Notes: a model not told the origin generated them from the letters alone. Shown: positions 41,071 to 49,878, counted from the first letter of the stretch. The stretch is DNA of 64,000 bases from Fundidesulfovibrio agrisoli (GCF_022808715.1 NZ_JAKZKX010000006.1:124001-188000), one strand, 5' to 3'. Translations and numbers: made by a program.

Positions 41071-41495
41071 CCGACGACACCGATACGCACGCGCCGGAAG
41101 CCAGCCCCAGGCGCAGGACGAGCATCCTCGTGCTCGACGACGAGCCCATCGTCTGCAAGCGCCTCAAGCCCTTCTTCCAGAAGGCGGGCTACGAGGTGGA
41201 GGCCTTCACCAACCCGGCCGAGGCCCTGGAGTGCGTCACCCGCCGCAACTTCGACGTGGTCATCACCGACCTCAAGATGGAGGGCCTGGACGGCCTGGCC
41301 TTCCTGGGCAAGGTCAAGGCCCTGCACCCGGAGACGGGCGTCATCGTCATCACCGGGTTCGCCACCATGGAGACCGCGCGCGAATCCTTCCGCAAGGGCG
41401 TGTTCGACTTCGTGGCCAAGCCCTTCAAGCTGGCCGAGATCCTCGACGGCGTGAAGCGCATCGAGAAGGAAAAGGGGCTGGGGGAAGGCAGGTAG
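41067..41495 (+). CDS. Single-domain response regulator within the phosphotransferase operon
   Basis: This 142-residue protein is a receiver with complete active-site residues: ILVLDDEPIVCKRL (acidic pair), DVVITDLKMEGLDGLAFL (phospho-acceptor Asp), VIVITGFATME (Thr) and FDFVAKPFKLAEIL (Lys). A proline-rich tail precedes the domain, and no output domain follows. Its start overlaps the first paralogue's stop by four bases (ATGA). Being translated with the phosphotransferases, it may regulate them or accept a phosphoryl group. The kinase at 34682 is the nearest candidate partner, by proximity only. Confidence 0.92.
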   Translation: MTDDTDTHAPEASPRRRTSILVLDDEPIVCKRLKPFFQKAGYEVEAFTNPAEALECVTRRNFDVVITDLKMEGLDGLAFLGKVKALHPETGVIVITGFATMETARESFRKGVFDFVAKPFKLAEILDGVKRIEKEKGLGEGR

Positions 41496-41521
41496 CGGTT
41501 TCCGAGGGGCGGGGGAGGAGC

Positions 41522-43915
41522 ATGGGCAAGACGGAAGGCAGTCACGGCGCGGCGATGGAGCCAGGCTCCGCGCGCTTCCTGCTGCGCACCTTCAAGCGCA
41601 TCCTGGAGTGCAACACGGCGGTGCTCGAGCGCATGGCCCAGATGGACCGCGCCCTAGGCGGCGAATACGTGTTCGACAAGGCCTTCCTGGAGACCGCCGT
41701 GCGCGACGTCTGCTCCCTGACCCACCGCGTGGCCTACCACCTCAACGGCATGGCGGATGAGGGCCAGGTGGAGCTCTACGACGCCTACCTCGAGATCAAG
41801 GACACTCTGGAGGACGTGCTCTCCGGCGGCATGGGGCCCCAGGCCGCCAGCCGCGTGCTGCCCTTTCCCGCCATCGACTGGGAGATGGAGCCCCTGGTGG
41901 GCCTGGGCAACGTGGGCCTGGCCGTGCTGGGCGGGCGCATGGGCCTGCCCGCGCCCGACGGCCTGGCCGTGACCACTGCCGGGATGGCCGCCCTGGCCGG
42001 GCCGGACCCCCTGGAGCGCGAGGCCGTGCTGGCCGAGGTGGCCTCGGGCGTCTCGGAGTTGTTCACGCGCCTGGGCGGCCCCGCCCCCCTGGAGCTGACC
42101 CTGCTGGAGGCCGGGCCGGACCGGGCGGGCAAGGTGGTGGGCTCCGCCCGGGCGGAAAACGCCGCCTCCGCCGCTGCCGCCGTGCTGGAGTTCGCCTCCC
42201 GCATCGAGGATGGCTCCCCCGGACAGTCCCTGGCCGTGTGCCTGCGCCCCGAAGCCAGGGCCGAAGTGCTTGGAACATTGCAGACCCTGGCCTTCGACCC
42301 CAACCTCCCGCCCTCCATGCTCCTGGTGGCCCATCCGCCCGGAGAACCATCTGAAAGGGACAGGGCCTGGCTCTCCCGCTCGGCCCCGCACGAGCCCCTG
42401 CGCACCCGCATCGCCCCCAAATCCCTTGACCGCCCCCTGCCGGGCGGAAAAGCTCTGGCCCCGGCCGTGGGCAGGCGGCTGCGCGGCTCGGCCTGGCTGC
42501 TCCCGGCGCAGGGAGCCCTGCTGGCGGAGCTGGGCCTGGCCGCCGAGCGCGCCCTGGGCGGCCCCTGCGTGCTGGACTGGGCCCTGACTCCCGGCGGCGA
42601 GCTGCGCCTCACCGGGCTTGAGCCCGCCTCCACGGCCTTCCCGGACTGGGCGGAGGGTGAGGGGGCCGAAGGGGAGGCGGGCGAGGAACTCGAATTTCCC
42701 ACGGAGGCCGACGTGCTCCTGGACGGCGGGCAAATCGCCTGCGGCGGCGTGGGCGCCGGTCCGGTGGTGCTCATCGGCGACGAGACCCTTCCTGATTCGG
42801 TGCCCCTGGGGGCGGTGGGCGCGGCCCGCAGCGCCACCCCGGCGCTGTCGCGCATCGTGCCCAGGCTGGGCGCGCTCCTGGCCGAGGTGGGCACCCCGGC
42901 CAGCCACCTGGCCACCGTGGCGCGTGAGAACCGCGTCCCGGCGCTGTTCGGGCTCAAGGGGGCCACGGAGCTGGAGCCCGGTGCGCTGGTCACCGTGGAC
43001 GCGGACCAGGGCGCGGTCTATCGCGGCGTGGCCGAGGCCCTGCTGCGCCAGAGCGCCCTGCAGGGGCAGGCCTCCGGGGCCGAGCCGGAATACCTGGTGC
43101 TGCGAAGGCTCCTGCGCCACATCCGGCCCCTGAACCTGGTGGACCCCCAGGCCGCCGACTTCGACGCCGCGCACTGCCGCACCTGCCACGACATCATCCA
43201 TTTCGCCCACGAGAAGGCCGTGGACCTGCTGCTGCACATCGACGCCGGGCAGCGCGAGGGCATGGGCGCGGCCCGCCGCCTTGAGGACGAATCACCCTTC
43301 CCCCTGAGCGTGGTGGACGTGGGCGGCGGCCTGGACGAGGGCAGGGGGGGCGTCCGGCTGGCGGACGTGGCCAGCCTGCCCCTGCGCGCCTTCCTGGAGG
43401 GCCTGCTGCTCAAGGACGCCCGCCGCCAGGCCCCGGCCAGCCTCTCCCTGGGGGACATCATCTCGGGCATGGGGCGCACCTCCCAGGCCTTGTCGGCCCC
43501 GGCGGGCAGCGCGGGGCTCAACCTGGCCGTGGCCTCCAGGGACTACGCCAACATCACCCTGCGCCTGGGCTACCACTTCAGCGTGGTGGACGCCCTGGTG
43601 TCGCCCCGGCCTGAGCACAACTTCGTGTATTTCCGCTTCGCCGGGGGCTTCGCCGACGGCGACCGTCGGGCCAGGCGGGCGGACCTGATCCTGGGTGTGC
43701 TGGAGCGCCTGGGCTTCAGGGCCACGCGCAAGGGGGACCTGGTGGTGGGCAAGAAGAAGCTCATGGAATCCGCCGACGCCCTGGACACGCTGCGCTTCCT
43801 GGGCGCGCTCACGGCCTACACCCGGCAACTGGACGTGGAGCTGACCTCCGAGGCCCACGTGGCCGAATTCACCCGCCGGTTCCTGGAAGCCTCCGGGCTC
43901 ACGGAGGCGGGCTGA
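41522..43915 (+). CDS. PEP-synthase-like protein, paralogue 2, with degenerate ATP-grasp domain
   Basis: The start MGKTEGSHGAAMEPG follows GGAGGAGC; the frame upstream is a shadow of the receiver gene. The 797-residue protein follows the same plan as paralogue 1, but its nucleotide-binding part has decayed. The VRSSAxGED block is replaced by a region that reads LTLLEAGPDRAGKVVGSARA, and the terminal QxRP motif becomes LTGLEPAS. The swivel histidine remains as His462 in GTPASHLATVARENRVPALF. The C-terminal domain is well conserved (TCHDIIHFAHEKAVDLLLHI, then RLGYHFSVVDALV). It probably cannot use ATP itself but could receive phosphate from paralogue 1 or 3. Its stop overlaps paralogue 3 by one base (TGATG). 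Confidence 0.85.
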   Translation: MGKTEGSHGAAMEPGSARFLLRTFKRILECNTAVLERMAQMDRALGGEYVFDKAFLETAVRDVCSLTHRVAYHLNGMADEGQVELYDAYLEIKDTLEDVLSGGMGPQAASRVLPFPAIDWEMEPLVGLGNVGLAVLGGRMGLPAPDGLAVTTAGMAALAGPDPLEREAVLAEVASGVSELFTRLGGPAPLELTLLEAGPDRAGKVVGSARAENAASAAAAVLEFASRIEDGSPGQSLAVCLRPEARAEVLGTLQTLAFDPNLPPSMLLVAHPPGEPSERDRAWLSRSAPHEPLRTRIAPKSLDRPLPGGKALAPAVGRRLRGSAWLLPAQGALLAELGLAAERALGGPCVLDWALTPGGELRLTGLEPASTAFPDWAEGEGAEGEAGEELEFPTEADVLLDGGQIACGGVGAGPVVLIGDETLPDSVPLGAVGAARSATPALSRIVPRLGALLAEVGTPASHLATVARENRVPALFGLKGATELEPGALVTVDADQGAVYRGVAEALLRQSALQGQASGAEPEYLVLRRLLRHIRPLNLVDPQAADFDAAHCRTCHDIIHFAHEKAVDLLLHIDAGQREGMGAARRLEDESPFPLSVVDVGGGLDEGRGGVRLADVASLPLRAFLEGLLLKDARRQAPASLSLGDIISGMGRTSQALSAPAGSAGLNLAVASRDYANITLRLGYHFSVVDALVSPRPEHNFVYFRFAGGFADGDRRARRADLILGVLERLGFRATRKGDLVVGKKKLMESADALDTLRFLGALTAYTRQLDVELTSEAHVAEFTRRFLEASGLTEAG

Positions 43916-46485
43916 TGGCCGGGCTGTTCTCCCGCCTGGCCGAAGGCTGGCGCAAGCGCAGGGAGCGGCGCAAGGGCGAGGCCCTGCGCTCGGTCAAGGC
44001 CCGCTACCACATGTTCCGCATCCTGCTGGCCGACAACGAGCGCGCCCTGGAGGCCATGGCCGACGTGGACCGCCTCCTGCTGGAGAACGAACGCTCGGTC
44101 ATGGAGGCCAGGGCGGCGGACCTGTGCGAGATCGTGCTGGAACTGGCCGACGGGCTCAACCGCCTCACGGGCAACGCCTACGCCGGGCTGTATTCCCGCC
44201 TGGAAGCTTTGCGCGCCAGCCTGGACGAGGCCCTGGAGCGCGGCCGCAGCGCGCGGGGCGCGGTCTGGCTGCCCCTGGCCGAGGTGGGCGCGGACATGCG
44301 CGAGCAGGCCGGAGGCAAGGCCCAGCCACTAGGGGCGCTCATTCGGGCCGGGCTGCCCGTGCCGGGCGGCCTGGTCATCACCCGGCGGGCCTGCCGGGAG
44401 TATCTGCGCCAGGCCCGGCTGGACAAGCGGCTGGCCGCCCTGGCCGCGGACGCCGCCCGGCCGGATGCGGACCTGGAAGCCCTGGCTGCCCAGGCCCAGG
44501 GCATGATCGCCGCCTCCGAGCCCACGGACGATTTCGCAGCGCAGCTTGAGGCCGCCTGGGAGCACCTGGCCGGGGGCGGGCCGCTGGCGATCTCCGTGCG
44601 CAGCAGCGCCTCCGGCGAGGACGGCGGCGAGCACTCCTACGCCGGGCAGTACGCCAGCGTGCTCAACGTGCGGACACCGGCGGCCTTTCTGGATGCCTTC
44701 AAGGCCGTGCTGGCCAGCGCCTACTCGCCGAGGGCCTTGGCCTACCGGCACCGGGCCGGGGTGGGGCTCCAGGCCGTGGACATGGCCGTGCTCTGCCAGC
44801 GCATGGTGCCCGCCAAGGCCTCGGGCGTGCTCTTCAGCGTGGACCCCATGGACGCCGAAGGCGGGCGCATGCTGCTCACCGCCGTGCCGGGCCTGGGCAC
44901 GCAGGCCGTCTCGGGCCGCGCCCCGGCGGACATCTACCGCCCCTCGCGCGGCCCCGAGCCGCCGGACGCGGCCAACACCCCCGCGGAGATCGCGGCCAAG
45001 ACCGTGCGCGAGGTGCCCCGCGAGGAGGGCGGCCTCGTCCTGGAGGAGGTTCCCGAAGGCCAGCGCCATGAGCCCGTGCTCGATTTCGGGCGCATCGGCC
45101 TGCTGCGCGACATGGCCCTGCGCATGGAGGCCCTGGGCGGCGGCCCCAGGGACATCGAATGGGCCATGGACCACGAGGGCGCGCTCTGGATTCTTCAGTC
45201 CCGCCCGGCCAGGCTCGGCCAGGGCGTCTCCGCCCGGCAGGAGGCCCGGCCAGGCGCGTTGCTTGAGGGCGGGCTCGGGGCATCGCCGGGCAAGGCGGCC
45301 GGACGGGTGGCCGTGGCCCGCTCCAGGGGGGAGCTGGCCGAGGCGGCCCGGCTCGAAGGGCCGGTGGTGCTGGCCCTGCACCAGAGCCTTGTGGACGCCG
45401 CGCCCCTGGTGCCAGGTCTGGCGGCCCTGCTGGTGGACATGGGCAACCCCCTGGACCACCTAGCCTGCCTCTCGCGGGAGCTGGGCGTGCCCATGATAAC
45501 CGGGCTCGGCTCCGCCACCACGGCCCTGTCCCCCGGCGACTGGGTGCTGGCGGACGCGGACGCGGGCGCGGTCTGGCCCACGGACGGACGCCTCTGGCGC
45601 GATGCGCCCCCAAGGCCGCGCCGGGAGCCCGCCAGGAGCCCCCAGGCCTCCTCGGGCGTGCGCGAGCTGGTGCTGCGGCTCAACCTCACCGACGCCTACG
45701 GCCCCACCTTCTCCATCCTGGAGTGCAAGTCCCTGCACGACATGGTCCGCTTCATCCACGAGAAGGCGGTCATCGCCCTGTTCGAGACCGGCGACGCCAT
45801 CGCCGAGGGCGCTTTCGCCCTGGTGCGGCGCATCCGCGACGGCCAGGGGCTCGACTTCCTGATGATCGACCTGGGCGGCGGCCTGACCCCGGGCCGCTCC
45901 ACCGAGATCGGGCTGGAGGGCGTGCTCTGCGAGCCGCTCAAGGCCTTGTGCGCGGGCATGGCCACGCCGGGGCTGCGCTGGGGCGCGGCTCCGCCCATCC
46001 AGGGGGTCACGGGGCTCATGTCCCGCGCGCTGCTGGACCCCGGGGGCGAGCGCCCCGTGGGCAACCCCAACTACGCCCTGGTCACCCGGGACTATTTGAA
46101 CCTCAACGCCCGCGTGGACTACCACTTCGTGATGATCGACGCCGTATGCGGGGCCAACTCCCGCGAGAACTCCATCCGCTTCCGCTTCAAGGGCGGGGGC
46201 ACGGCGCGGGTGCAGCGCGAGAGGCGCGCCGTGTTCGTGGAGACGGTGCTCCAGGCGGAGGAGTTCTTCACCACCCGCCAGGGCGACATGGTCACCGGGG
46301 TGCTCACCGAGGGCTCGCGGGAGACCATGCGCGCCAAGATGGAGATGCTGGGCCGATTCCTGGGGTTCAGCAGGCTCCTGGACGCGGTGATGGTGGACGA
46401 CGGGATGCCCGGGCGCGTGGCCAGGGCCTTCCGGAGCGGGGACTACGCCCTGGAGGGGCTGGAGGCGGAAGCGGCGGAGCGGTGA
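43915..46485 (+). CDS. PEP-synthase-like ATP-grasp/phosphohistidine protein, paralogue 3
   Basis: This 856-residue protein has a basic N-terminus (WRKRRERRKGEALRS) and a helical region (about 30-110). The ATP-grasp domain has intact signatures SVRSSASGEDGGEHSYAGQY and IEWAMDHEGALWILQSRP. The swivel domain carries His515 in NPLDHLACLSRELGVPMITG, and the same unrecognised C-terminal domain follows (about 580-835: SLHDMVRFIHEKAVIALFET, YHFVMIDAVCGANSRENSIR, RQGDMVTGVL). There is no PEP-binding TIM barrel. It should be enzymatically competent for ATP-to-histidine transfer. It is the last gene of the operon and lies one base into the end of paralogue 2. Confidence 0.85.
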   Translation: MAGLFSRLAEGWRKRRERRKGEALRSVKARYHMFRILLADNERALEAMADVDRLLLENERSVMEARAADLCEIVLELADGLNRLTGNAYAGLYSRLEALRASLDEALERGRSARGAVWLPLAEVGADMREQAGGKAQPLGALIRAGLPVPGGLVITRRACREYLRQARLDKRLAALAADAARPDADLEALAAQAQGMIAASEPTDDFAAQLEAAWEHLAGGGPLAISVRSSASGEDGGEHSYAGQYASVLNVRTPAAFLDAFKAVLASAYSPRALAYRHRAGVGLQAVDMAVLCQRMVPAKASGVLFSVDPMDAEGGRMLLTAVPGLGTQAVSGRAPADIYRPSRGPEPPDAANTPAEIAAKTVREVPREEGGLVLEEVPEGQRHEPVLDFGRIGLLRDMALRMEALGGGPRDIEWAMDHEGALWILQSRPARLGQGVSARQEARPGALLEGGLGASPGKAAGRVAVARSRGELAEAARLEGPVVLALHQSLVDAAPLVPGLAALLVDMGNPLDHLACLSRELGVPMITGLGSATTALSPGDWVLADADAGAVWPTDGRLWRDAPPRPRREPARSPQASSGVRELVLRLNLTDAYGPTFSILECKSLHDMVRFIHEKAVIALFETGDAIAEGAFALVRRIRDGQGLDFLMIDLGGGLTPGRSTEIGLEGVLCEPLKALCAGMATPGLRWGAAPPIQGVTGLMSRALLDPGGERPVGNPNYALVTRDYLNLNARVDYHFVMIDAVCGANSRENSIRFRFKGGGTARVQRERRAVFVETVLQAEEFFTTRQGDMVTGVLTEGSRETMRAKMEMLGRFLGFSRLLDAVMVDDGMPGRVARAFRSGDYALEGLEAEAAER

Positions 46486-46612
46486 GCCCGCTGCTTGGTA
46501 CGGGTGGAGCTCGCCTGCTCACCGCTGTGGCGAAGCCCGGCGAGGAGCGAGAGCAGGGCCGCATCGAGCGCCCGCCCGGAGGCGGTTGAGCCGGGCGGCG
46601 AGCCCCGGTATT

Positions 46613-47284
46613 TCAGGCGTGGTGGAAGCGCAGCTCCGGAAGCTCCAGGGCGGTGAGCACGCGCCCTGAACCAGCGCCGGTGTCCAGCCCGATGAGCCCC
46701 GGGGCCACCAGGGGCGTCTCCAGGGGCATGTGCCCGAAGACCAAGGTTTCACCGGAGGCGGCCCAGCCCTCGGGGTCCGGGGTGCGGTTGCCCAGCAGGG
46801 CCTCCAGGGCCACGGGGCCGGCCTGGTCCGGGTCCGTGCCGTGGGGCATGGGGGCATGGAAGAAGACGTAATCGCCGACCCTTCGCCAGCGCTCCAGCCC
46901 GAGCAGGAAGTCCCTGTGGCTCCCGGGCATGAAATCGAGCCCCGTGAATCCGGGGCCTGCCCCGTAGCTGTCCAGGGTGGCCTGGAAGCCCGAGGCGCGC
47001 AGCAGGCGCAGCTCCTCCGGGTCCTGGCTGGTTGCGTAGCGCAGCAGGGCGGCCTCGTGGTTGCCCATGAGGAACACCGTGTCCGGCCGCTTCGCCTTGA
47101 AGGCCAGCAGCCGCTCCAGCACGCGGCGGGTCTGCCCGCCGCGGTCGATGTAATCCCCCAGGAAGACGTAGCGGGCCTCGGGGGCCAAGCCCTGCAGACG
47201 CCCCAGCAGGGCGTCGAGCTTGTCCGCCCGCCCGTGGATGTCGCCCACCGCGAAGATCGTTCCGCCGCCTGTTTCCATGTTCAT
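46613..47284 (-). CDS. Calcineurin-like (PPP family) metallophosphatase
   Basis: This 223-residue protein has the full set of dinuclear metal motifs: GDIHGRAD, FLGDYIDRGGQTRR, LMGNHEAALLR, a His in FFHAPMPHG and FGHMPLETP. These match bacterial PPP-type serine/threonine or diadenosine tetraphosphate phosphatases such as PrpA/ApaH relatives. It is cytoplasmic, with no signal peptide. The start could also be two codons later (MNMETG versus METG), as neither has a strong SD. It converges on the phosphotransferase operon and is divergent from the nitroreductase. Confidence 0.92.
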   Translation of the reverse strand: MNMETGGGTIFAVGDIHGRADKLDALLGRLQGLAPEARYVFLGDYIDRGGQTRRVLERLLAFKAKRPDTVFLMGNHEAALLRYATSQDPEELRLLRASGFQATLDSYGAGPGFTGLDFMPGSHRDFLLGLERWRRVGDYVFFHAPMPHGTDPDQAGPVALEALLGNRTPDPEGWAASGETLVFGHMPLETPLVAPGLIGLDTGAGSGRVLTALELPELRFHHA

Positions 47285-47425
47285 TGTCCGACCATGCTAG
47301 CCCCCCGGGGCGGGCTTGTCCATGAAGGCGGGCCTTGTGCGCGGGCGCGCTCCGGGTTTACAGTTCGGGCAGGCCCGGCCCGCATGCCCGGCCATCCAAC
47401 CGGAACGCCAGAACAGGAGGGCGCG

Positions 47426-48241
47426 ATGCTGCAATTCCATGTGGACGGGGACCTGTGCATACGCTGCGGGGAGTGCGCGACCGACTGCCCCGCGGGCGTC
47501 ATCGCCCTGGACGACCTGCCCGCCATCACCAATGAGGAGGGCTGCTACCGCTGCCTCCACTGCTACATGGTCTGCCCCACGGGAGCCATTTCGATCCTGG
47601 GCTGCGACCCCAAGGAGGCCGACGAGGCCAAAAGCCTGCCCGCCCCGGAAGAGGTGGACAACCTGATACGCTGGCGCAGGTCCGTGCGGCGCTACAAGGA
47701 CGAGAACCTCCCGCCTGAGCTGATCGACAGCCTGGTGCAGACCGCCTGCCACGCCCCCACCGGGGTCAACGCGCAGGATGTGCTCTTCACCGTGGTGCGC
47801 GACAAGGGCCGCATGAGGGTACTGGGCAAGGAGATGATGGCCTGCCTGGACAAGCTGGAGAAGGCCGGGGAGCTGCCCGGCGGGCTGGCCGGGAAATACC
47901 TCAACTTCGTGGTGCGCGCCTGGAGGGACATGGGGCTCGACGTGGTGCTGCGCGGCGCGCCGCACCTGCTGCTCACCAGCGCGCCCAAGGCCGCGCCCTG
48001 CCCCGTGCAGGACGTGCACATCGCCCTGGCCCAGTTCGAGCTGCTGGCCAGCGCCCACGGCCTGGGCACCCTCTGGGACGGCCTGTTCATGATGGCCCTC
48101 TCCGTGTGCCCGCACCTGGTGGCGCACCTGGGCCTGCCCGAGGATCACCTGCTGGGCTACGCCATGCTCTTCGGCAAACCCGCCGTGGAGTACCACCGCC
48201 CGGCCAGGCGCGGCCCCGCCAGGATCAATTACGTGGATTGA
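47426..48241 (+). CDS. Nitroreductase fused to a 2[4Fe-4S] ferredoxin domain
   Basis: The start MLQFHVDGDLCIRCGE follows AGGAGGGCGCG. The 271-residue protein has a ferredoxin domain at residues 1-62, with two cluster motifs (CIRCGECATDCP and CYRCLHCYMVCP). A nitroreductase domain follows (about 75-255): RRSVRRYKDENLPPELIDSL, then THAP-like ACHAPTGVNAQDVLFTV, and ELLASAHGLGTLWDGLFM. It should bind FMN and pass electrons from the clusters to a nitro, quinone or related substrate. Such fusions are common in strict anaerobes. The natural substrate is not evident. Confidence 0.93.
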   Translation: MLQFHVDGDLCIRCGECATDCPAGVIALDDLPAITNEEGCYRCLHCYMVCPTGAISILGCDPKEADEAKSLPAPEEVDNLIRWRRSVRRYKDENLPPELIDSLVQTACHAPTGVNAQDVLFTVVRDKGRMRVLGKEMMACLDKLEKAGELPGGLAGKYLNFVVRAWRDMGLDVVLRGAPHLLLTSAPKAAPCPVQDVHIALAQFELLASAHGLGTLWDGLFMMALSVCPHLVAHLGLPEDHLLGYAMLFGKPAVEYHRPARRGPARINYVD

Positions 48242-48432
48242 GTGCCGAGGCCAAGGAGGGCGAAAGCCTGATGCCTCCGGGTTTTGTCGGCACAAGGCGG
48301 CCATGAGGCGCGGATGCTGCTGCCGAACAGCCACGACAAGGGGTTGCTGAGAGGCGGCAGCGGTTCGCGGAGAATTTCACGTCGCCGGGCTTGCCAGCCC
48401 AGCGGGAGGCTGTGCTGTGCCTGCCGCCGCGG

Positions 48433-49245
48433 TCATGATGCGCTGTACCCAGAGAATAATTCCTTCGTCGGCTCGTCGGCAGGAAAGAGTGACTCGATGC
48501 GCAACTCCTGCGTAGTCGCGTCGAGCGGGGTTCCAAGGGTTGTCAGCATAGTGAAGAAAGATGCTCTCAGGTCGTTCTGCTCAAATGTTATGCTCAAAAT
48601 GGGCAGATCACTGTCAACTGCCCTCAAACAGTTCTTCATCTCTTTCTGACCCTCTGCAAGTTCCTCATAAAGCGAGAACAACGCCGTGTTGTGGGTGGAC
48701 AGCGCCTCGCCATGCAATCGATCAAGCATGAAGTCTCGCGCCACGTTCCAGTTTTTAATGTGACGGCACAAGCCGTCACTTGAGAACGTGAGTCTGTAAA
48801 TGTTTTTGTACTTTCTCATTGTAGATTCGCCAACAAGAAGCGATACTAGGCGATTGTACCCGTGGTTCGTCATCAGAATGTCGTATGTGGCGTTGACAAC
48901 GAAAGCAGGGTACGGATCATGCTTGTCCAACATGCGACGCAAAGCATGGAGGACCATGGTCATATTCTTCTCCTCGACAGGCTTATCCCCGTATTCTGAA
49001 GCATGGCCTGAAGCTGTCAACAGTGAATTCAAGTGTCTGTGCGGCATCTTGAGGGCGCCCGCTATCTTGAGAATAATGGCTCGGCTCGGATTGGATTTTC
49101 CAGTTTCAATGAAACTCAAATGCCTTGCCGAAATCCCGACATCCAAAGCCAGGTCCAACTGGCTCACTTTTCGTATCGAGCGCCAGAAACGGATCATGCT
49201 GCCAGCAGCCTTATCGTTGGTTGCGATGGCATAAAGATTGTTCAT
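48433..49245 (-). CDS. XRE-family regulator with MmyB-like ligand domain
   Basis: The ATG at 49245 is preferred because AGAGG lies at a proper distance; 49251 is possible. The 270-residue protein has an N-terminal HTH (FWRSIRKVSQLDLALDVGIS, then ARHLSFIETGKSNPSRAI) and a C-terminal MmyB-like domain (about 95-260: PYPAFVVNATYDILMTNHGY, followed by NRLVSLL). Its base composition is lower in GC than nearby genes, with codons such as TTT, AAA and ATA more frequent. A perfect palindrome sits at its own start, so it is probably autoregulated. The divergent small membrane protein at 49336 may be its other target. Confidence 0.88.
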   Translation of the reverse strand: MNNLYAIATNDKAAGSMIRFWRSIRKVSQLDLALDVGISARHLSFIETGKSNPSRAIILKIAGALKMPHRHLNSLLTASGHASEYGDKPVEEKNMTMVLHALRRMLDKHDPYPAFVVNATYDILMTNHGYNRLVSLLVGESTMRKYKNIYRLTFSSDGLCRHIKNWNVARDFMLDRLHGEALSTHNTALFSLYEELAEGQKEMKNCLRAVDSDLPILSITFEQNDLRASFFTMLTTLGTPLDATTQELRIESLFPADEPTKELFSGYSAS

Positions 49246-49249
49246 GATC

Positions 49250-49266
49250 ATTACCTCTGAGGTAAT
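49250..49266. promoter_or_regulatory. 17-bp palindromic operator in XRE divergent promoter region
   Basis: ATTACCTCTGAGGTAAT is a perfect inverted repeat around one central base. It lies immediately upstream of (and touching) the XRE ribosome site, 70 bases from the divergent membrane-protein start. The position fits autorepression. Confidence 0.7.
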
Positions 49267-49335
49267 TGCTTGATATACCTTACGCGTGTACTTCCTTCCG
49301 GACACATGCACAAGCGTAAACAGGAAGGATAGTCA

Positions 49336-49680
49336 ATGCACAACTTCAGGATGTTACTTGCTCTTTTCACCGTATGCATATTGATTTATACTGGTGTGGT
49401 TGTGTCGACTCACGGATGGAATCTGTTTCCTGTGTTTTTCGGCGAGTTGGCCGCATTGACCTGGCCTGGGCAGTTCAACTTGGATTTCGCATGTTTCCTC
49501 GCACTATCTGGTATATGGACAGCCTGGCGGCATGGTTTCTCCCGTTGGGGGATCGTGCTGGGAGTGGCAGGCTTTTTCGGCGGGATGCTGTTCCTCGCGC
49601 CATACCTGGTCTTTGCCTCGTATAAGGAGCAGGGCGACATGGCGAGGGTGCTGCTGGGAGTGAACAGGCCGGTAGGTTGA
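49336..49680 (+). CDS. Small three-helix membrane protein, unknown
   Basis: This 114-residue protein starts MHNFRMLLALFTVCILIYTG after AGGAAGGATAGTCA. It has three hydrophobic segments (about 6-24, 45-60 and 70-92) with aromatic-rich loops (WPGQFNLDFACFLALSGIWT). I do not recognise a family with confidence. Its composition is also lower in GC than the surroundings. It is transcribed divergently from the XRE regulator and shares the palindromic control region. Confidence 0.75.
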   Translation: MHNFRMLLALFTVCILIYTGVVVSTHGWNLFPVFFGELAALTWPGQFNLDFACFLALSGIWTAWRHGFSRWGIVLGVAGFFGGMLFLAPYLVFASYKEQGDMARVLLGVNRPVG

Positions 49681-49823
49681 TTCGACGCCATCACCGTCAG
49701 GCAGCGTAGTCGCGGGGCGTTTCCCGAAAGAACTGCAGCCGCGACCCAGGGCGGAGGGATGCATATAGGGCGGCATACGCCGTTGCATGCAACATGGTGC
49801 GGCCGCCGAACGGTACAGGAATC

Positions 49824-49868
49824 AAGGCCCCGGAGCGCCGCGAGGCGGGCCGGGGCCTTTGCTTTGTG
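49824..49868 (+). terminator. Terminator-like hairpin
   Basis: AAGGCCCCGG pairs with CCGGGGCCTT around a 16-base GC-rich loop and is followed by TGCTTTG. It lies between the small membrane protein gene and the convergent VOC gene and may serve both. Confidence 0.6.
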
Positions 49869-49878
49869 AGCAGGGGCT

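Noticed and set aside
49741-49823. Possible tRNA or attachment site near the lower-GC gene pair
   Set aside because: No cloverleaf can be drawn and no flanking direct repeats were seen by eye.
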